This document shows positions 35,225-43,570 of a stretch of 64,000 bases of DNA, piece after piece. The position numbers and the translations under genes were made by a program. Below the pieces are notes generated by a model, which saw nothing but the letters and a program-made list of their open reading frames with translations, ran no database searches and had not been told where the DNA came from. This DNA comes from Mesonia phycicola (lineage in GTDB: Bacteria > Bacteroidota > Bacteroidia > Flavobacteriales > Flavobacteriaceae). The stretch's first letter is position 1, and each line of letters starts with the position of its first letter. Location: NCBI RefSeq assembly GCF_900141885.1, contig NZ_FQYY01000002.1, forward strand, positions 62,001 to 126,000, read 5' to 3'.

Positions 35225-35785
35225 ATGAGTGCAACTTGGTATGAATGTAAAGTAAAATATAGAAAATTTGACGAAGCCTCTGGTACGCAAAAAGTAAAAA
35301 CAGAAGCTTTTTTGGTAGATGCTATTTCTTATACAGAAGCAGAAACTAGAATTACAGAAGAGATGGCTGCTTATTTGATGGAAGGTGAAGAAATTAAAAT
35401 TACCAATATCAAAGTAGCTAATTACGCTGAAATACATCCGTTTGAAAACTCTGATAGATGGTTTAAATCTAAAATATCCCTTATTGCTTTTGATGAAGAA
35501 AGCGGTAAAGAGCGTAAGACCAATTTATACTTGTTAGTACAAGCTAATGATGTAAAAGAAGCTTTTGAAAATACCATCACCACAATGAAAGATACCATGG
35601 GTGAATATAGCATACCTGCCGTATCAGAATCTCCTATTATGGATGTTTTTCCCTATTTTTCTGATGAAGAAGATCAAGCAGAACTTGCAGAAGAGTTTAC
35701 CAGACTAAAAAACTCTGTACCTGTAAATAATGATGAAAATGAAGAGTTAGCAATGGAAGACTCTTTTATCTCTGAAGCAGAGTAA
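35225..35785 (+). CDS. DUF4494 protein
   Basis: 186 residues: MSATWYECKVKYRKFDEASGTQKVKTEAFLVDAISYTEAETRITEEM, then IKITNIKVANYAEIHP and DRWFKSKISLIAFDEESGKERKTNLYLLVQANDVKEAFENT, the recognisable DUF4494 pattern, common in Bacteroidetes. The C-terminal 45 residues are acidic and probably disordered. Function unknown. Single gene followed by a long hairpin terminator. Confidence 0.88.
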   Translation: MSATWYECKVKYRKFDEASGTQKVKTEAFLVDAISYTEAETRITEEMAAYLMEGEEIKITNIKVANYAEIHPFENSDRWFKSKISLIAFDEESGKERKTNLYLLVQANDVKEAFENTITTMKDTMGEYSIPAVSESPIMDVFPYFSDEEDQAELAEEFTRLKNSVPVNNDENEELAMEDSFISEAE

Positions 35786-35790
35786 ATTAA

Positions 35791-35838
35791 AAAATAGAAG
35801 TTGTTTACAGTAATAATGGTGTAAATAACTTCTATTTT
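35791..35838 (+). terminator. Long-stem terminator after DUF4494
   Basis: About 18 paired positions (AAAATAGAAGTT.TTTAC with GTAAA.AACTTCTATTTT, one mismatch) around a 12-base loop, then a weak T/C run. Confidence 0.7.
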
Positions 35839-35893
35839 TCACTATCACTTACAGAAAAAACCACATCACTCTCTTTAATTGGGTATACCTAAG

Positions 35894-35901
35894 TATATTT
35901 G
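35894..35901 (+). promoter_or_regulatory. -7 box of half-helicase gene (TATATTTG)
   Basis: Perfect TAnnTTTG, 39 bases before ATG 35941. Likely drives the half-helicase and thiE-like genes. Confidence 0.5.
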
Positions 35902-35940
35902 TAACCTATTATAAATTAACTGAAAAAATTATCTATTTCT

Positions 35941-36564
35941 ATGTTTCCCAAGCCTTTTAAAAAATTACACGATCATCTGAAAGAAACATTAGAAAATCGA
36001 GAAATTACCACCCCAAATTCTCTGCAAATTAACAGTATACCAGTAATTAAAAGTGGTATTAATACATTTTGTATAGCCCCAGCAGGTAGTGGTAAAACTA
36101 CAACACTTATACTTACCACTTTACAAGCGTTACAATGTGAAGCGGTTGGAGAAGCACCTAGAGCTGTTGTTTTGGTAGAAAATAAAGAAAAAGCATTAGA
36201 AATGCAAGATGCATTTATGCCATTTACCAGACGTACTTCTTTGCGTTTGTATGTAGCTCACGAAAAAATGCACATAGATTTGCAAAAATCTGAAATTTTA
36301 GCTGGTATAGATATACTTATTTCTACACCTAAAAATTTAAATAAATTATTTTTACTGAATGGTGTACATACTTCTCAAATAAAAATCTTTAGTGTAGATG
36401 ATGCAGATTTTCTTGCTCAACAATCAGACTATGCAGCGCTTTTATCTATAAGTCAAAGTATAATAAAAAGTCAATACGTTTTATATTCTGAAAAGTTAGA
36501 TGCTAAACTAAAACGTTTTGAATCTTATTTTATGGAGTATTCTAAAAAAGTTAGTGATCAATAA
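35941..36564 (+). CDS. Half DEAD-box protein: RecA1 domain only
   Basis: 207 residues. Q-motif-like TPNSLQINSIPVIKSG, Walker A APAGSGKTT (46-54), motif Ia-like VVLVENKEKALEMQDAF, ILISTPKNLNKLF (motif Ib-like) and SVDDADFLA in place of DEAD, then an end near residue 207. The whole second RecA domain with motifs IV-VI is absent and the next ORF starts 20 bases on in an unrelated gene. Asp-Asp-Ala-Asp replaces Asp-Glu-Ala-Asp. ATP binding is plausible, unwinding is not. Its job is unknown. Probably cotranscribed with the thiE-like gene. Confidence 0.85.
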   Translation: MFPKPFKKLHDHLKETLENREITTPNSLQINSIPVIKSGINTFCIAPAGSGKTTTLILTTLQALQCEAVGEAPRAVVLVENKEKALEMQDAFMPFTRRTSLRLYVAHEKMHIDLQKSEILAGIDILISTPKNLNKLFLLNGVHTSQIKIFSVDDADFLAQQSDYAALLSISQSIIKSQYVLYSEKLDAKLKRFESYFMEYSKKVSDQ

Positions 36565-36584
36565 ACAAGTAAATACTTCACTAA

Positions 36585-37226
36585 ATGATACCAAAATTAC
36601 ACTATATAACCGAAGGAGATTCTGCTAAAATACACCTAGAGAATCTTCAAAATGCGTGTACTTCTGGTGCCGAGTTGGTTTTATTAAATTTAGATCACCT
36701 TTCTGATAAAAAATTTTTAAAATATGCTCTTGAAGCTAGAGAAATAACAAGTCATTTTCAAACAAGACTAATTATTAGAAATCGTTATAAAGTTGCTAAA
36801 GAAATAAAAGCTGATGGAGTACATTTAGAGAAATCTAACACCTCTCCTTCTCTATTAAGTAAAGAGTTATTTACTTGGCAAACCATTGGCGCAACTGCCA
36901 ATAATCTAGAAGAGTGTGAAACTTTAATTAAAGAGGAAGTAGATTATTTATACTTAGCTCCTTTTCAAAAAAAATCATCTTCTGAGAATCTTGATTTAGC
37001 CTTAGGGTTAAACGGATATACCTTAATTTTAGAAGCATTAAATACTACTACGCCAATACTTGGTTATGGAGAAATTACTCTACCAGAAGTAACTGCTATT
37101 TTAGCTACCGGTATTTCTGGCGTAGCAGTAGACCGAGCTATTACTGCTAATTTTAATAGTACAAGAGACTTTAATTTGTTATTAAATGCCTCTTCTACCC
37201 AAGAGCAGCGTCATAGTTTTAAATAA
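36585..37226 (+). CDS. Thiamine phosphate synthase-like protein (TenI/ThiE family)
   Basis: 213-residue TIM barrel of the ThiE/TenI family. LHYITEGDSA, TRLIIRNRYKVAKEIKADGVHLEKSN (the GADGVHLG loop with Gly and His) and the C-terminal TPILGYGEITLPEVTAILATGISGVAVDRAI (phosphate-binding region) support it. In the middle, LYLAPFQKKSSS replaces the usual GP(V/I)F.T.TK, so substrate pyrophosphate contacts may differ. Could be a true ThiE or a TenI-like relative; no other thiamine genes are nearby. Twenty bases after the half-helicase. Confidence 0.75.
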   Translation: MIPKLHYITEGDSAKIHLENLQNACTSGAELVLLNLDHLSDKKFLKYALEAREITSHFQTRLIIRNRYKVAKEIKADGVHLEKSNTSPSLLSKELFTWQTIGATANNLEECETLIKEEVDYLYLAPFQKKSSSENLDLALGLNGYTLILEALNTTTPILGYGEITLPEVTAILATGISGVAVDRAITANFNSTRDFNLLLNASSTQEQRHSFK

Positions 37227-37248
37227 ACTGCACCGCTTTATAAATATT

Positions 37249-37288
37249 AAAAGCCTCCAAATTTTTTAGCAAATAATGGAGGCCTTTT
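37249..37288. terminator. Terminator between thiE-like gene and prs
   Basis: Hairpin AAAAG-CCTCCA/TGGAGG-C-CTTTT with a single bulge and an 18-base loop; convergent genes on both sides. Confidence 0.75.
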
Positions 37289-37293
37289 AGTTT

Positions 37294-38064
37294 TTAAAGA
37301 ATACCTTCTAATTTATACTGAGTAACATAATCACTAGTTATCTCTTTAAAACTATTGGTACAATAAATATGGTCTATAGTTTCTTTTAATTCTTCAAACC
37401 CGTAATTAAATTGGCCGTGCGTAACATATAAATTCACTTTAGTAGCTCCTTGTTTTTTAAGAGCTTCGGCTAAAAATTTAAAGGTTCTTCCGCCATCAGC
37501 TAAATCATCTACAATTAAACATTCTTTGCCTTTCACATCTCCTTGAATACTAATTATAGGAGCTCCATTTACCCTTACTTTGTTAGATGGAACTAAATCT
37601 GCATTTAGTTTTTCTGCAATTTCATGTGTAGTTTTATAAGCTCCTGCATCTGGACTTACCAATACTGGATTTCCTATTGTGTGAAATGCTTTTTCTACGA
37701 AACTGAAATGTGATATTTTTTCTGAATTGTTAATTAAAGCCAATGAAATAGGGCTATGCGGATGCAGAATATAAACTTTATCAAAATTCATAGAATTAAT
37801 AAAATTGCATATTACTTTTAAATCAAACGACTCTCCCTTATTAAAACGCCTGTCTGAACGTTGACCTATTAAACAAAATATAGTTAATTGGGCTACTCCA
37901 AGTTTGTTAGTAGTATTTTCAGCATCCCAAGCCTCTTTTATGGAGGCCACTTTAAATAAATCTTTATAACTATTTCCTCTAATTTTTATATGAAGGTCTC
38001 CACTTTCTACTATTTTAGCAGCAATTTGGCCATCATTAAAATCTTTTATTTCATATTTCATCAT
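37294..38064 (-). CDS. Short PRPP synthetase for NAD salvage
   Basis: 256 residues, about 60 shorter than housekeeping Prs. LIVDDLADGGRTFKFLAEALKKQGA is the PRPP-binding signature; GQRSDRRFNKGESFDLKVICNFINS and DKVYILHPHSPISLAL replace the first flexible loop and ATP region, and DAGAYKTTHEIAEKL the ribose-phosphate site. It would make PRPP for the neighbouring nicotinamide phosphoribosyltransferase. The same Prs-NadV pairing occurs in bacteriophage NAD-salvage cassettes, so a phage-related origin is possible (inference). Seven bases downstream of nadV. Confidence 0.85.
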   Translation of the reverse strand: MMKYEIKDFNDGQIAAKIVESGDLHIKIRGNSYKDLFKVASIKEAWDAENTTNKLGVAQLTIFCLIGQRSDRRFNKGESFDLKVICNFINSMNFDKVYILHPHSPISLALINNSEKISHFSFVEKAFHTIGNPVLVSPDAGAYKTTHEIAEKLNADLVPSNKVRVNGAPIISIQGDVKGKECLIVDDLADGGRTFKFLAEALKKQGATKVNLYVTHGQFNYGFEELKETIDHIYCTNSFKEITSDYVTQYKLEGIL

Positions 38065-38071
38065 ACTTAGT

Positions 38072-39526
38072 TTAAAGATTTTGATTAATGCGATCTCTAA
38101 TTTCTTGTATATTCACTTGATTTAAAAATTTACCATTTTCGTAAATAACTTGTAAAGCACCTTTATTCTCTTGCTCTGGTGTTACTTGGTCTACTAGTGT
38201 AAATTCCCCATCTACTAAGTCTACCTTTATTAATCCTTTTGCAGATTTTTTTACACCATTATCTGTAATTGGATCTTTAAAAATTTCTCTTCGTTCTCCA
38301 TTAACTACTACAGAAGTTGCTTTCATTGCAAAACCAAAAGTATCTCTAGTATTATATTGATAAGTAAATGAACCAATCCCTAAAACAACATTCGTTGTAG
38401 CAAAGCCTTTATCACTTAACCGTTGACAAATATTTTCTGCTCTTTCTGTAGTTATACTATCTCCATAAATAGCACCTATATGGCTATCTAAAACTTTATA
38501 ACCTTGTTGGTTAATAGAGCCTCCAAAAATATCCCACAATAACTCCACAACTCCTTTATCTTTTGGATTTTTGCCTCCTAGTTCTTTAGTTTCCCCACAA
38601 ATAATATCTACAGGATCTCCACTATCTGGTCTTATAACTAATTTACCATCTCTAGCTAAAACTTCTTCTTTCAATTTTGGTAAATACTCTGTTAGTACTT
38701 TCCACAAATCCCAAGTATCACTTACTACAGATAGAATTCCTGTTGGGTATGTATTCATTAACGCTTTAAAAGTACCTATTTCATCATCTTTCGTACCAGC
38801 ACACATCACAGAGTGTTCTGTTGCATTTACAGAGCCTACTACAAAGCCTTCTGCTTTATAATATTTACGCAAGCTACTAATTACTGGTAACGTATCTGAA
38901 CCTAAAAATACAGCAGCATGTCCCATACCAGAAGAAATAGCACTTTGTAAACCACCCATACCTCTCATAGAAAAATCGTGACCTTGAAAATCTATAAATG
39001 CTAAATTATCTTTATCTGTTTTTAGTGTCCAATCTTTAAATATTCTTTTATAACGTAAAGCTATAGAAGCAGACGTCATAGGTTGCCAAAGCATGGTAGA
39101 TAAAATAGTTTCTAAAAAATTAGTTATCCAATAGAACTTTTTACTTGTATTTACTACCGTTACCATAGGCACTCTAATAGGCACCTCTACTCCTTCTGGT
39201 AAAGATTTTACTTTAATTGGTAAATATTGTAAATCGTGTAAATCTTCAAAATGAGTAACATCATAATCTGTATTTAAATACAAGGATAATTCTTCTTTTA
39301 GCTCATTGCAAACTTCACCTTTTGGCTTAGAAAAAAAATTCGCTTCAAAATAATCATGCAACCATTGAAAAACATATTGTTGCCCAAATGACACTACTTT
39401 ATCACAGCCTTTAGGTGCATAACTATTGCTTCTTGGTGTCCAGTTAGAATATACCTCTTCTGTACCTTTTGGGTATTGTTGGTGGTGTCCTGTTTTATAT
39501 CCGTCTGTTAAAAATAATCCGTTCAT
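38072..39526 (-). CDS. nadV: Nicotinamide phosphoribosyltransferase
   Basis: Joins nicotinamide and PRPP to nicotinamide mononucleotide, the one-step salvage of NAD precursors. 484 residues, matching the NAMPT family. Start MNGLFLTDGYKTGHHQQYPKGTEEVYSNWTPR is diagnostic; IDFQGHDFSMRGMGG, NATEHSVMCAG (with the phosphorylated His) and VIRPDSGDPVDIICG hold the catalytic and PRPP/nicotinamide-binding residues. ATG 39526 is chosen; further upstream lie the -7 box and operator. It leads the nadV-prs operon behind nrtR. Confidence 0.96.
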   Translation of the reverse strand: MNGLFLTDGYKTGHHQQYPKGTEEVYSNWTPRSNSYAPKGCDKVVSFGQQYVFQWLHDYFEANFFSKPKGEVCNELKEELSLYLNTDYDVTHFEDLHDLQYLPIKVKSLPEGVEVPIRVPMVTVVNTSKKFYWITNFLETILSTMLWQPMTSASIALRYKRIFKDWTLKTDKDNLAFIDFQGHDFSMRGMGGLQSAISSGMGHAAVFLGSDTLPVISSLRKYYKAEGFVVGSVNATEHSVMCAGTKDDEIGTFKALMNTYPTGILSVVSDTWDLWKVLTEYLPKLKEEVLARDGKLVIRPDSGDPVDIICGETKELGGKNPKDKGVVELLWDIFGGSINQQGYKVLDSHIGAIYGDSITTERAENICQRLSDKGFATTNVVLGIGSFTYQYNTRDTFGFAMKATSVVVNGERREIFKDPITDNGVKKSAKGLIKVDLVDGEFTLVDQVTPEQENKGALQVIYENGKFLNQVNIQEIRDRINQNL

Positions 39527-39536
39527 AATATTTGTA

Positions 39537-39557
39537 TTTGTGTAATTATAACACAAA
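39537..39557. promoter_or_regulatory. NrtR-type operator 1 on nadV promoter
   Basis: TTTGTGT-AATTATA-ACACAAA, 21 bases, 7-bp spacer. It overlaps the nadV -7 box (39554-39561) and the transcript start, a repressor position. Confidence 0.75.
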
Positions 39558-39584
39558 CTTAAATTAGTTGTAGTTATTAAGCAA
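39554..39584 (-). promoter_or_regulatory. nadV-prs promoter: TTG (-33), 20 bp, TAAGTTTG (-7)
   Basis: On the minus strand TTG (39584-39582), 20-base spacer and TAAGTTTG (39561-39554), canonical for Bacteroidetes. One operator overlaps the -7, a second flanks the -33. Confidence 0.65.
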
Positions 39585-39589
39585 GTTTA

Positions 39590-39610
39590 TTTGTGTTAAT
39601 TTTACACAAA
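39590..39610. promoter_or_regulatory. NrtR-type operator 2 upstream of nadV promoter
   Basis: TTTGTGT-TAATTTT-ACACAAA; arms identical to operator 1, centred 53 bases away, about five helical turns, 5 bases upstream of the -33 TTG. Confidence 0.75.
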
Positions 39611-39626
39611 CTATAAAATTTTAAAA

Positions 39627-40307
39627 TTATATTTCAAAAATGATACCTTCGTTTTTTAATTGAAAATACCTTTCTTTATTGAATTTAAATAAGTTAGCTG
39701 GTCTACCAGAACCTCTAGAAATTTTTTCGTCTAATTCATCTAAAATATTTAAACTCAATATTTTCTTTCTGAAATTACGTCTATCTATGGTTCTACCAAG
39801 AAGCGTGGTATATAATTTTTCTAAATCTGAAAAAGGGAATTTATTATCTAGCAATTGAAAACCAATAGGCTCATAAGTTATTTTTCCTTTTAATCTCGCA
39901 ATTGCGAGTTTTAGTATTTTATCGTGATCAAATGAAAGTTTAGGAAGCTCGGTAGTTTTAAACCATTGTACATCTTCTGCATCTGTAGCTGCAGCAATTT
40001 TAAAATTACTAGGTTTTATAAGACCAAAATAAGCTACAGAAACTACCCTACTTCTTGGGTCTCTTTCTGGTTGTCCAAAAGTATAGAGTTGCTCTAAATA
40101 ATTAATTTGCAAACCAGTTTCTTCATTAAGCTCCCTTTCTACAGCATCTTCTAAAGATTCTTCTTGTAAAACAAAACCACCAGGTAGTGCCCATTTACCT
40201 TGAAATGGTTTATATTTTCTTTTAACGAGTAATACTGAAATAGTTTCTGTTTTAGCTTCATAGCCAAAAACCACAGCGTCTACAGTAAGTTTGATGGACT
40301 GTTTCAT
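39627..40307 (-). CDS. nrtR: NrtR-type Nudix transcriptional regulator of NAD salvage
   Basis: 226 residues: Nudix domain plus C-terminal winged helix (LLGRTIDRRNFRKKILSLNILDELDE, GRPANLFKFNKERYFQ). The Nudix box from Gly44 to Leu66 is intact (Glu50, Arg58, Glu59, Glu62, Glu63), unlike the paralogue at 34365. NrtR proteins in other bacteria bind ADP-ribose and repress NAD genes; here it lies directly upstream of nadV-prs with matching operators, so the role is likely the same. If it also hydrolyses ADP-ribose is open. Own promoter carries the third operator. Confidence 0.9.
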   Translation of the reverse strand: MKQSIKLTVDAVVFGYEAKTETISVLLVKRKYKPFQGKWALPGGFVLQEESLEDAVERELNEETGLQINYLEQLYTFGQPERDPRSRVVSVAYFGLIKPSNFKIAAATDAEDVQWFKTTELPKLSFDHDKILKLAIARLKGKITYEPIGFQLLDNKFPFSDLEKLYTTLLGRTIDRRNFRKKILSLNILDELDEKISRGSGRPANLFKFNKERYFQLKNEGIIFEI

Positions 40308-40332
40308 ATTAGCGTATTTTATACGCTAATAT
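40306..40332. promoter_or_regulatory. Inverted repeat at the nrtR start (autoregulatory operator)
   Basis: Perfect 12-bp arms (ATATTAGCGTAT and ATACGCTAATAT) around TTT; the inner core TTAGCGT-N7-ACGCTAA (40309-40329) fits the pattern TTNGYGT-N7-ACRCNAA shared with the two nadV operators. It touches the ATG of nrtR. A further half-site ATACGC lies at 40341-40346. Confidence 0.65.
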
Positions 40333-40363
40333 ATAAAATAATACGCATAAAAAATTAGAAATG

Positions 40364-40399
40364 AAAAGAGGGCAATTAACTTAATAACTACCCTCTTTT
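40364..40399 (-). terminator. Terminator after DUF6515-like gene
   Basis: Stem AAAAGAGGG/CCCTCTTTT with an 18-base loop, between the leftward DUF6515-like gene and nrtR. Confidence 0.65.
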
Positions 40400-40433
40400 A
40401 CTAACCAATCAATCAATAATCAAACAATTATTT

Positions 40434-41021
40434 TCATTCTACGTCTATAATACCTACTACTTCGTAAGCTCTAGTACCGTTAACTTGTATTTTTTCATAT
40501 AATACATTTGCATATTCATAGTAAGTAAGACCATCTATAGTTACTTTTTCATAATCTGCAGGAAGTTCTGACACTACTGTACCTATTTCTGGTTCTACAA
40601 CTTCATAAGTATTATTCACTTGTATGTAAAATATACCATTTGCGTTATAAAATGTTCTATTATTATAATTTATGCGGATAAAATTATTTGGTAATGTATT
40701 TACTCTAAACCCTACCTTTGGTGCTATAGATATGTAACGCCCTCCAGAATATGTATAGTACTTTTGATTAGTGTAATAGTAGTTATTACCATTATGTTTT
40801 ATTACTGTTTTATTAGGTAAATTACGTACACTTTTAATTTTTTTAGATTCTTTTTTGTAAGTTACCTTACTTCTTGAAACGTGATTTGTAGTATTTCTTG
40901 TAGAAATAACTTTAGTAGTTTTAGTGTTTTTATTACTCCTGGTTGTTTGTGCAGATATATCTAAACTAGTAACAAATACAAGTATAGCAACGAAGGTAAA
41001 TGCTTTAATATATAGTTTCAT
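40434..41021 (-). CDS. DUF6515-like secreted protein
   Basis: 195 residues with signal peptide MKLYIKAFTFVAILVFVTSLDISAQ. After a basic, Thr/Asn/Lys-rich linker come aromatic repeats: GNNYYYTNQKYYTYSGGRYISIAPKVGFRVNTLP, NNRTFYNANGIFYIQVNNTYEVVEPEIGTVVSELP and GLTYYEYANVLYEKI, i.e. two or three copies of Y-x-Y/NGxFY...P..G..V..LP. This is the pattern of DUF6515. Probably periplasmic or outer-membrane-associated; function unknown. Monocistronic. Confidence 0.75.
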   Translation of the reverse strand: MKLYIKAFTFVAILVFVTSLDISAQTTRSNKNTKTTKVISTRNTTNHVSRSKVTYKKESKKIKSVRNLPNKTVIKHNGNNYYYTNQKYYTYSGGRYISIAPKVGFRVNTLPNNFIRINYNNRTFYNANGIFYIQVNNTYEVVEPEIGTVVSELPADYEKVTIDGLTYYEYANVLYEKIQVNGTRAYEVVGIIDVE

Positions 41022-41183
41022 AACTCTTTTTAATTACGTTAAACTTCTATTATAAATTAGATGATGTAATCTCTAATTATGATATAAAGATATAGTAGAT
41101 AAGAGTTTTTGTAAACTAAAATAGACCAACAGGTAAAATTTATCTACCAGAAATATTATTTTCTAGATATAAATAATAACAAA

Positions 41184-41215
41184 AAAAGAGCATACTCATA
41201 AAAGTATGCTCTTTT
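41184..41215 (-). terminator. Terminator after EF-hand lipoprotein gene
   Basis: 12-bp stem AAAGAGCATACT/AGTATGCTCTTT, 6-base loop, A and T runs. Confidence 0.9.
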
Positions 41216-41238
41216 AAAAACCAACCTATTAATTTATC

Positions 41239-41532
41239 TTATAATAAATCTAATAAACCTGTTAATTCTGATAGGTTTAAACTAGAATTGTTATTTGTAT
41301 CTAATACATCAAAATTTTCTGATACAGAACCAATAGCTTCTGAAGAACTTATTTCTTCATTATTATCTGTATCTAGTAAATTAAATAATGTTGTAATTTG
41401 TTGTACTGTAGAGTTAGAACTTAAAGAACCTAATAAGCTTGCAGCAGTAGATGCTTGTGAAGTTAAACCTGATGTGCTATCACAGCTAACTAAAGTAGCA
41501 GCAAATATTAAAGCTAGTATTGTTTTTTTCAT
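41239..41532 (-). CDS. Small EF-hand lipoprotein
   Basis: 97 residues. Signal peptide MKKTILALIFAATLVSC, lipobox LVSC with Cys17. After a Ser/Thr/Ala region, two calcium-binding loops follow: DTDNNEEISSSE (residues about 58-69) and DTNNNSSLNLSE (about 80-91), each with Asp, Asp/Asn and Glu at ligand positions, the dockerin/EF-hand style. Likely binds Ca2+ at the cell surface or periplasm. I use ATG 41532; an upstream ATG would put 15 residues before the signal peptide. Confidence 0.8.
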   Translation of the reverse strand: MKKTILALIFAATLVSCDSTSGLTSQASTAASLLGSLSSNSTVQQITTLFNLLDTDNNEEISSSEAIGSVSENFDVLDTNNNSSLNLSELTGLLDLL

Positions 41533-41655
41533 AATATTGGTTATTTCTATTTTAATGTACGGCAAAAATATTGTCATTCTTGTTTAGTAAGAATTAAATT
41601 AGACCATTTCCCTATATCTATCTACAAAATGACTTAATCTATAGATGAATGTAAA

Positions 41656-42393
41656 TTATAAGTTTAATGAGTTATTGTTTACAAATTCTAAAAATTTAGG
41701 CTTATAATTTTCTGAAACAGTGATTCTTTGCTGATTGATAATAATTTGGCTTCGCTCTATAACTTCAATATTTTTTAAAGAAACAATAAATGAACGGTGT
41801 ATACGCATAAATTGAGTTTCTGGTAATTCTTCTTCTAAAGATTTTAAACTCATCAAAGTCAAAATTGGTTTAGGATTGTCTTTTAACCAAATTTTAATAT
41901 AATCTTTTAAACCCTCAAAATACAATACATCTGCCAGTTTAATACGTAATTGTTTGTATTCAGATTTTACAAATAGAAATTCTTTTTCTTCAGAAATTAT
42001 GTTTTGTTTATTTCCATTTTTAACTAGTTTAAACCACGTATTTGCCTTATTTGCTGCCACTAAAAATTCTGCATAATCAAATGGTTTTAAAAGATAATCT
42101 AACGCTTCTACTTTAAAACCCTCTAAAGCATATTGATCAAAAGCGGTGGTAAATATAATACGTGTTTCTTTAGGTATCATTTTAGAAAATTCTATTCCTG
42201 TTAAATCTGGCATTTGAATATCTAAAAACAATAAGTCTACGGGATTATCTTTAATAAACTCCATAGCATCAATAGCACTATTACACTTCTTTTTTAGAAT
42301 TAAAAACGGGGTTTTTTCTACATAACTTTCTACTAAATTAAGAGCCATTGGCTCATCATCTACTATAACGCATGATATTTTTATATTACTCAT
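41656..42393 (-). CDS. LytTR response regulator
   Basis: 245 residues: receiver domain with CVIVDDEPMAL and LFLDIQMPDLTGIEF (phospho-Asp in FLDIQ), TTAFDQYALEGF and LKPF (conserved Lys), then LytTR DNA-binding domain LFVKSEYKQLRIKLADVLYFEGLKDYIKI, MRIHRSFIVSL. It overlaps neither but lies 3 bases after the sensor kinase gene, so the pair is one operon. Target genes unknown; the efflux operon upstream is an obvious candidate by position only. Confidence 0.95.
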   Translation of the reverse strand: MSNIKISCVIVDDEPMALNLVESYVEKTPFLILKKKCNSAIDAMEFIKDNPVDLLFLDIQMPDLTGIEFSKMIPKETRIIFTTAFDQYALEGFKVEALDYLLKPFDYAEFLVAANKANTWFKLVKNGNKQNIISEEKEFLFVKSEYKQLRIKLADVLYFEGLKDYIKIWLKDNPKPILTLMSLKSLEEELPETQFMRIHRSFIVSLKNIEVIERSQIIINQQRITVSENYKPKFLEFVNNNSLNL

Positions 42394-42396
42394 AAT

Positions 42397-43431
42397 TTAG
42401 TTGATTTTTAGTTCTAATACTGCTATAAAACGATTATTATCTACAAATGTTTTAAAATTGTTTTTATGCGGATACAATAATTCTAATCGTTTTTTAATAT
42501 TAATTATTCCAATACCAGAACCACTTTTATCTTCTACTTTTTTTGGGAAATTATTGTTTTCAATTTTAAACATTATGGTATCTCCTGAATAAGTCATATT
42601 AATATCTATAGTACTTTCTTTACTAGCAGAAACCCCATGCTTAAAAGCGTTTTCTATTAAAGATATAAATAATAATGGAGCTATTTTTACAGTGTTTACT
42701 TGTTCTGGAAAAGAATAACTAACGCTTGTTTTATCTGATACTCTTAATTTCATTAAATCTATATATTTTTTCATGAAATCAATTTCTTTATTTAAAGGTA
42801 CCAACTCAACATTTGTTTCATATAGCATATAACGCATAAGTTTACTTAAACTATGAATAGATGCTTTTGCTTCATTTGGAGATATATCTACCAATGCATA
42901 AATATTATTTAAAGAATTGAAAAAGAAATGCGGTTGTAATTGATAATGTAAATGTTGTAACTCTGACTGTAGTTTAAAATTTGCCGCTTCTTTACGTTCT
43001 GCTTCTGTTTTCACCCATCTTTTTGTGGTTTTTACTGCAATAGCGAAGAATAAAGGTGCCATATAAGATACCATTTGCACGTATACAAACATCTTGAAAG
43101 GAGGACCTGTATTGTCATTTTCATTTTTCTTTCTTATTAAATCTTCATAGAAAGTATTTTCTATGTACTCTTTTAAAAAAATGAATAATGCTATAATTAT
43201 CACATTAATTAGTACGTAAACAAATGCTTTTTTAGTAAATAAAAAACGATCTATAATTACTAAGTAATTGACGTAAAATACAATTACTGAAAAAAATAAA
43301 GGAATCCAGAAATGTGCAATTACTCTATTAATTTCTTGTTCTTGCCCGTAAGATAATAAATAGGGCATACTGAATAATACAAACCATACTAAGGTATGTG
43401 ATAAAATAGTAACTTTTGTATTTCTATGCAT
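42397..43431 (-). CDS. LytS-type sensor histidine kinase
   Basis: 344 residues. Four predicted membrane segments in the first 135 residues (LSHTLVWFVLFSMPYLL, HFWIPLFFSVIVFYVNYL, FVYVLINVIIIALFIFLK, MVSYMAPLFFAIAV), then a short coiled coil and the His-kinase domain with LQPHFFFNSLNNIYALVD, the phospho-His motif, and ATPase lid SGSGIGIINIKKRLELLYP with N-box IENAFKHGVS. No sensor domain outside the membrane, so the stimulus is sensed in or near the bilayer. Partner is the regulator 3 bases downstream. Confidence 0.94.
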   Translation of the reverse strand: MHRNTKVTILSHTLVWFVLFSMPYLLSYGQEQEINRVIAHFWIPLFFSVIVFYVNYLVIIDRFLFTKKAFVYVLINVIIIALFIFLKEYIENTFYEDLIRKKNENDNTGPPFKMFVYVQMVSYMAPLFFAIAVKTTKRWVKTEAERKEAANFKLQSELQHLHYQLQPHFFFNSLNNIYALVDISPNEAKASIHSLSKLMRYMLYETNVELVPLNKEIDFMKKYIDLMKLRVSDKTSVSYSFPEQVNTVKIAPLLFISLIENAFKHGVSASKESTIDINMTYSGDTIMFKIENNNFPKKVEDKSGSGIGIINIKKRLELLYPHKNNFKTFVDNNRFIAVLELKIN

Positions 43432-43570
43432 ATTACTTTAATTTGAATTATTGATTTTACATTTTATAAAATCAATAATTCAAATATAAATTTATTTATA
43501 ATTTTCTCTTGTTTTAATAGATGATTAGGTATATAAACTATATGAATATTATAATTATATCGATATAATT

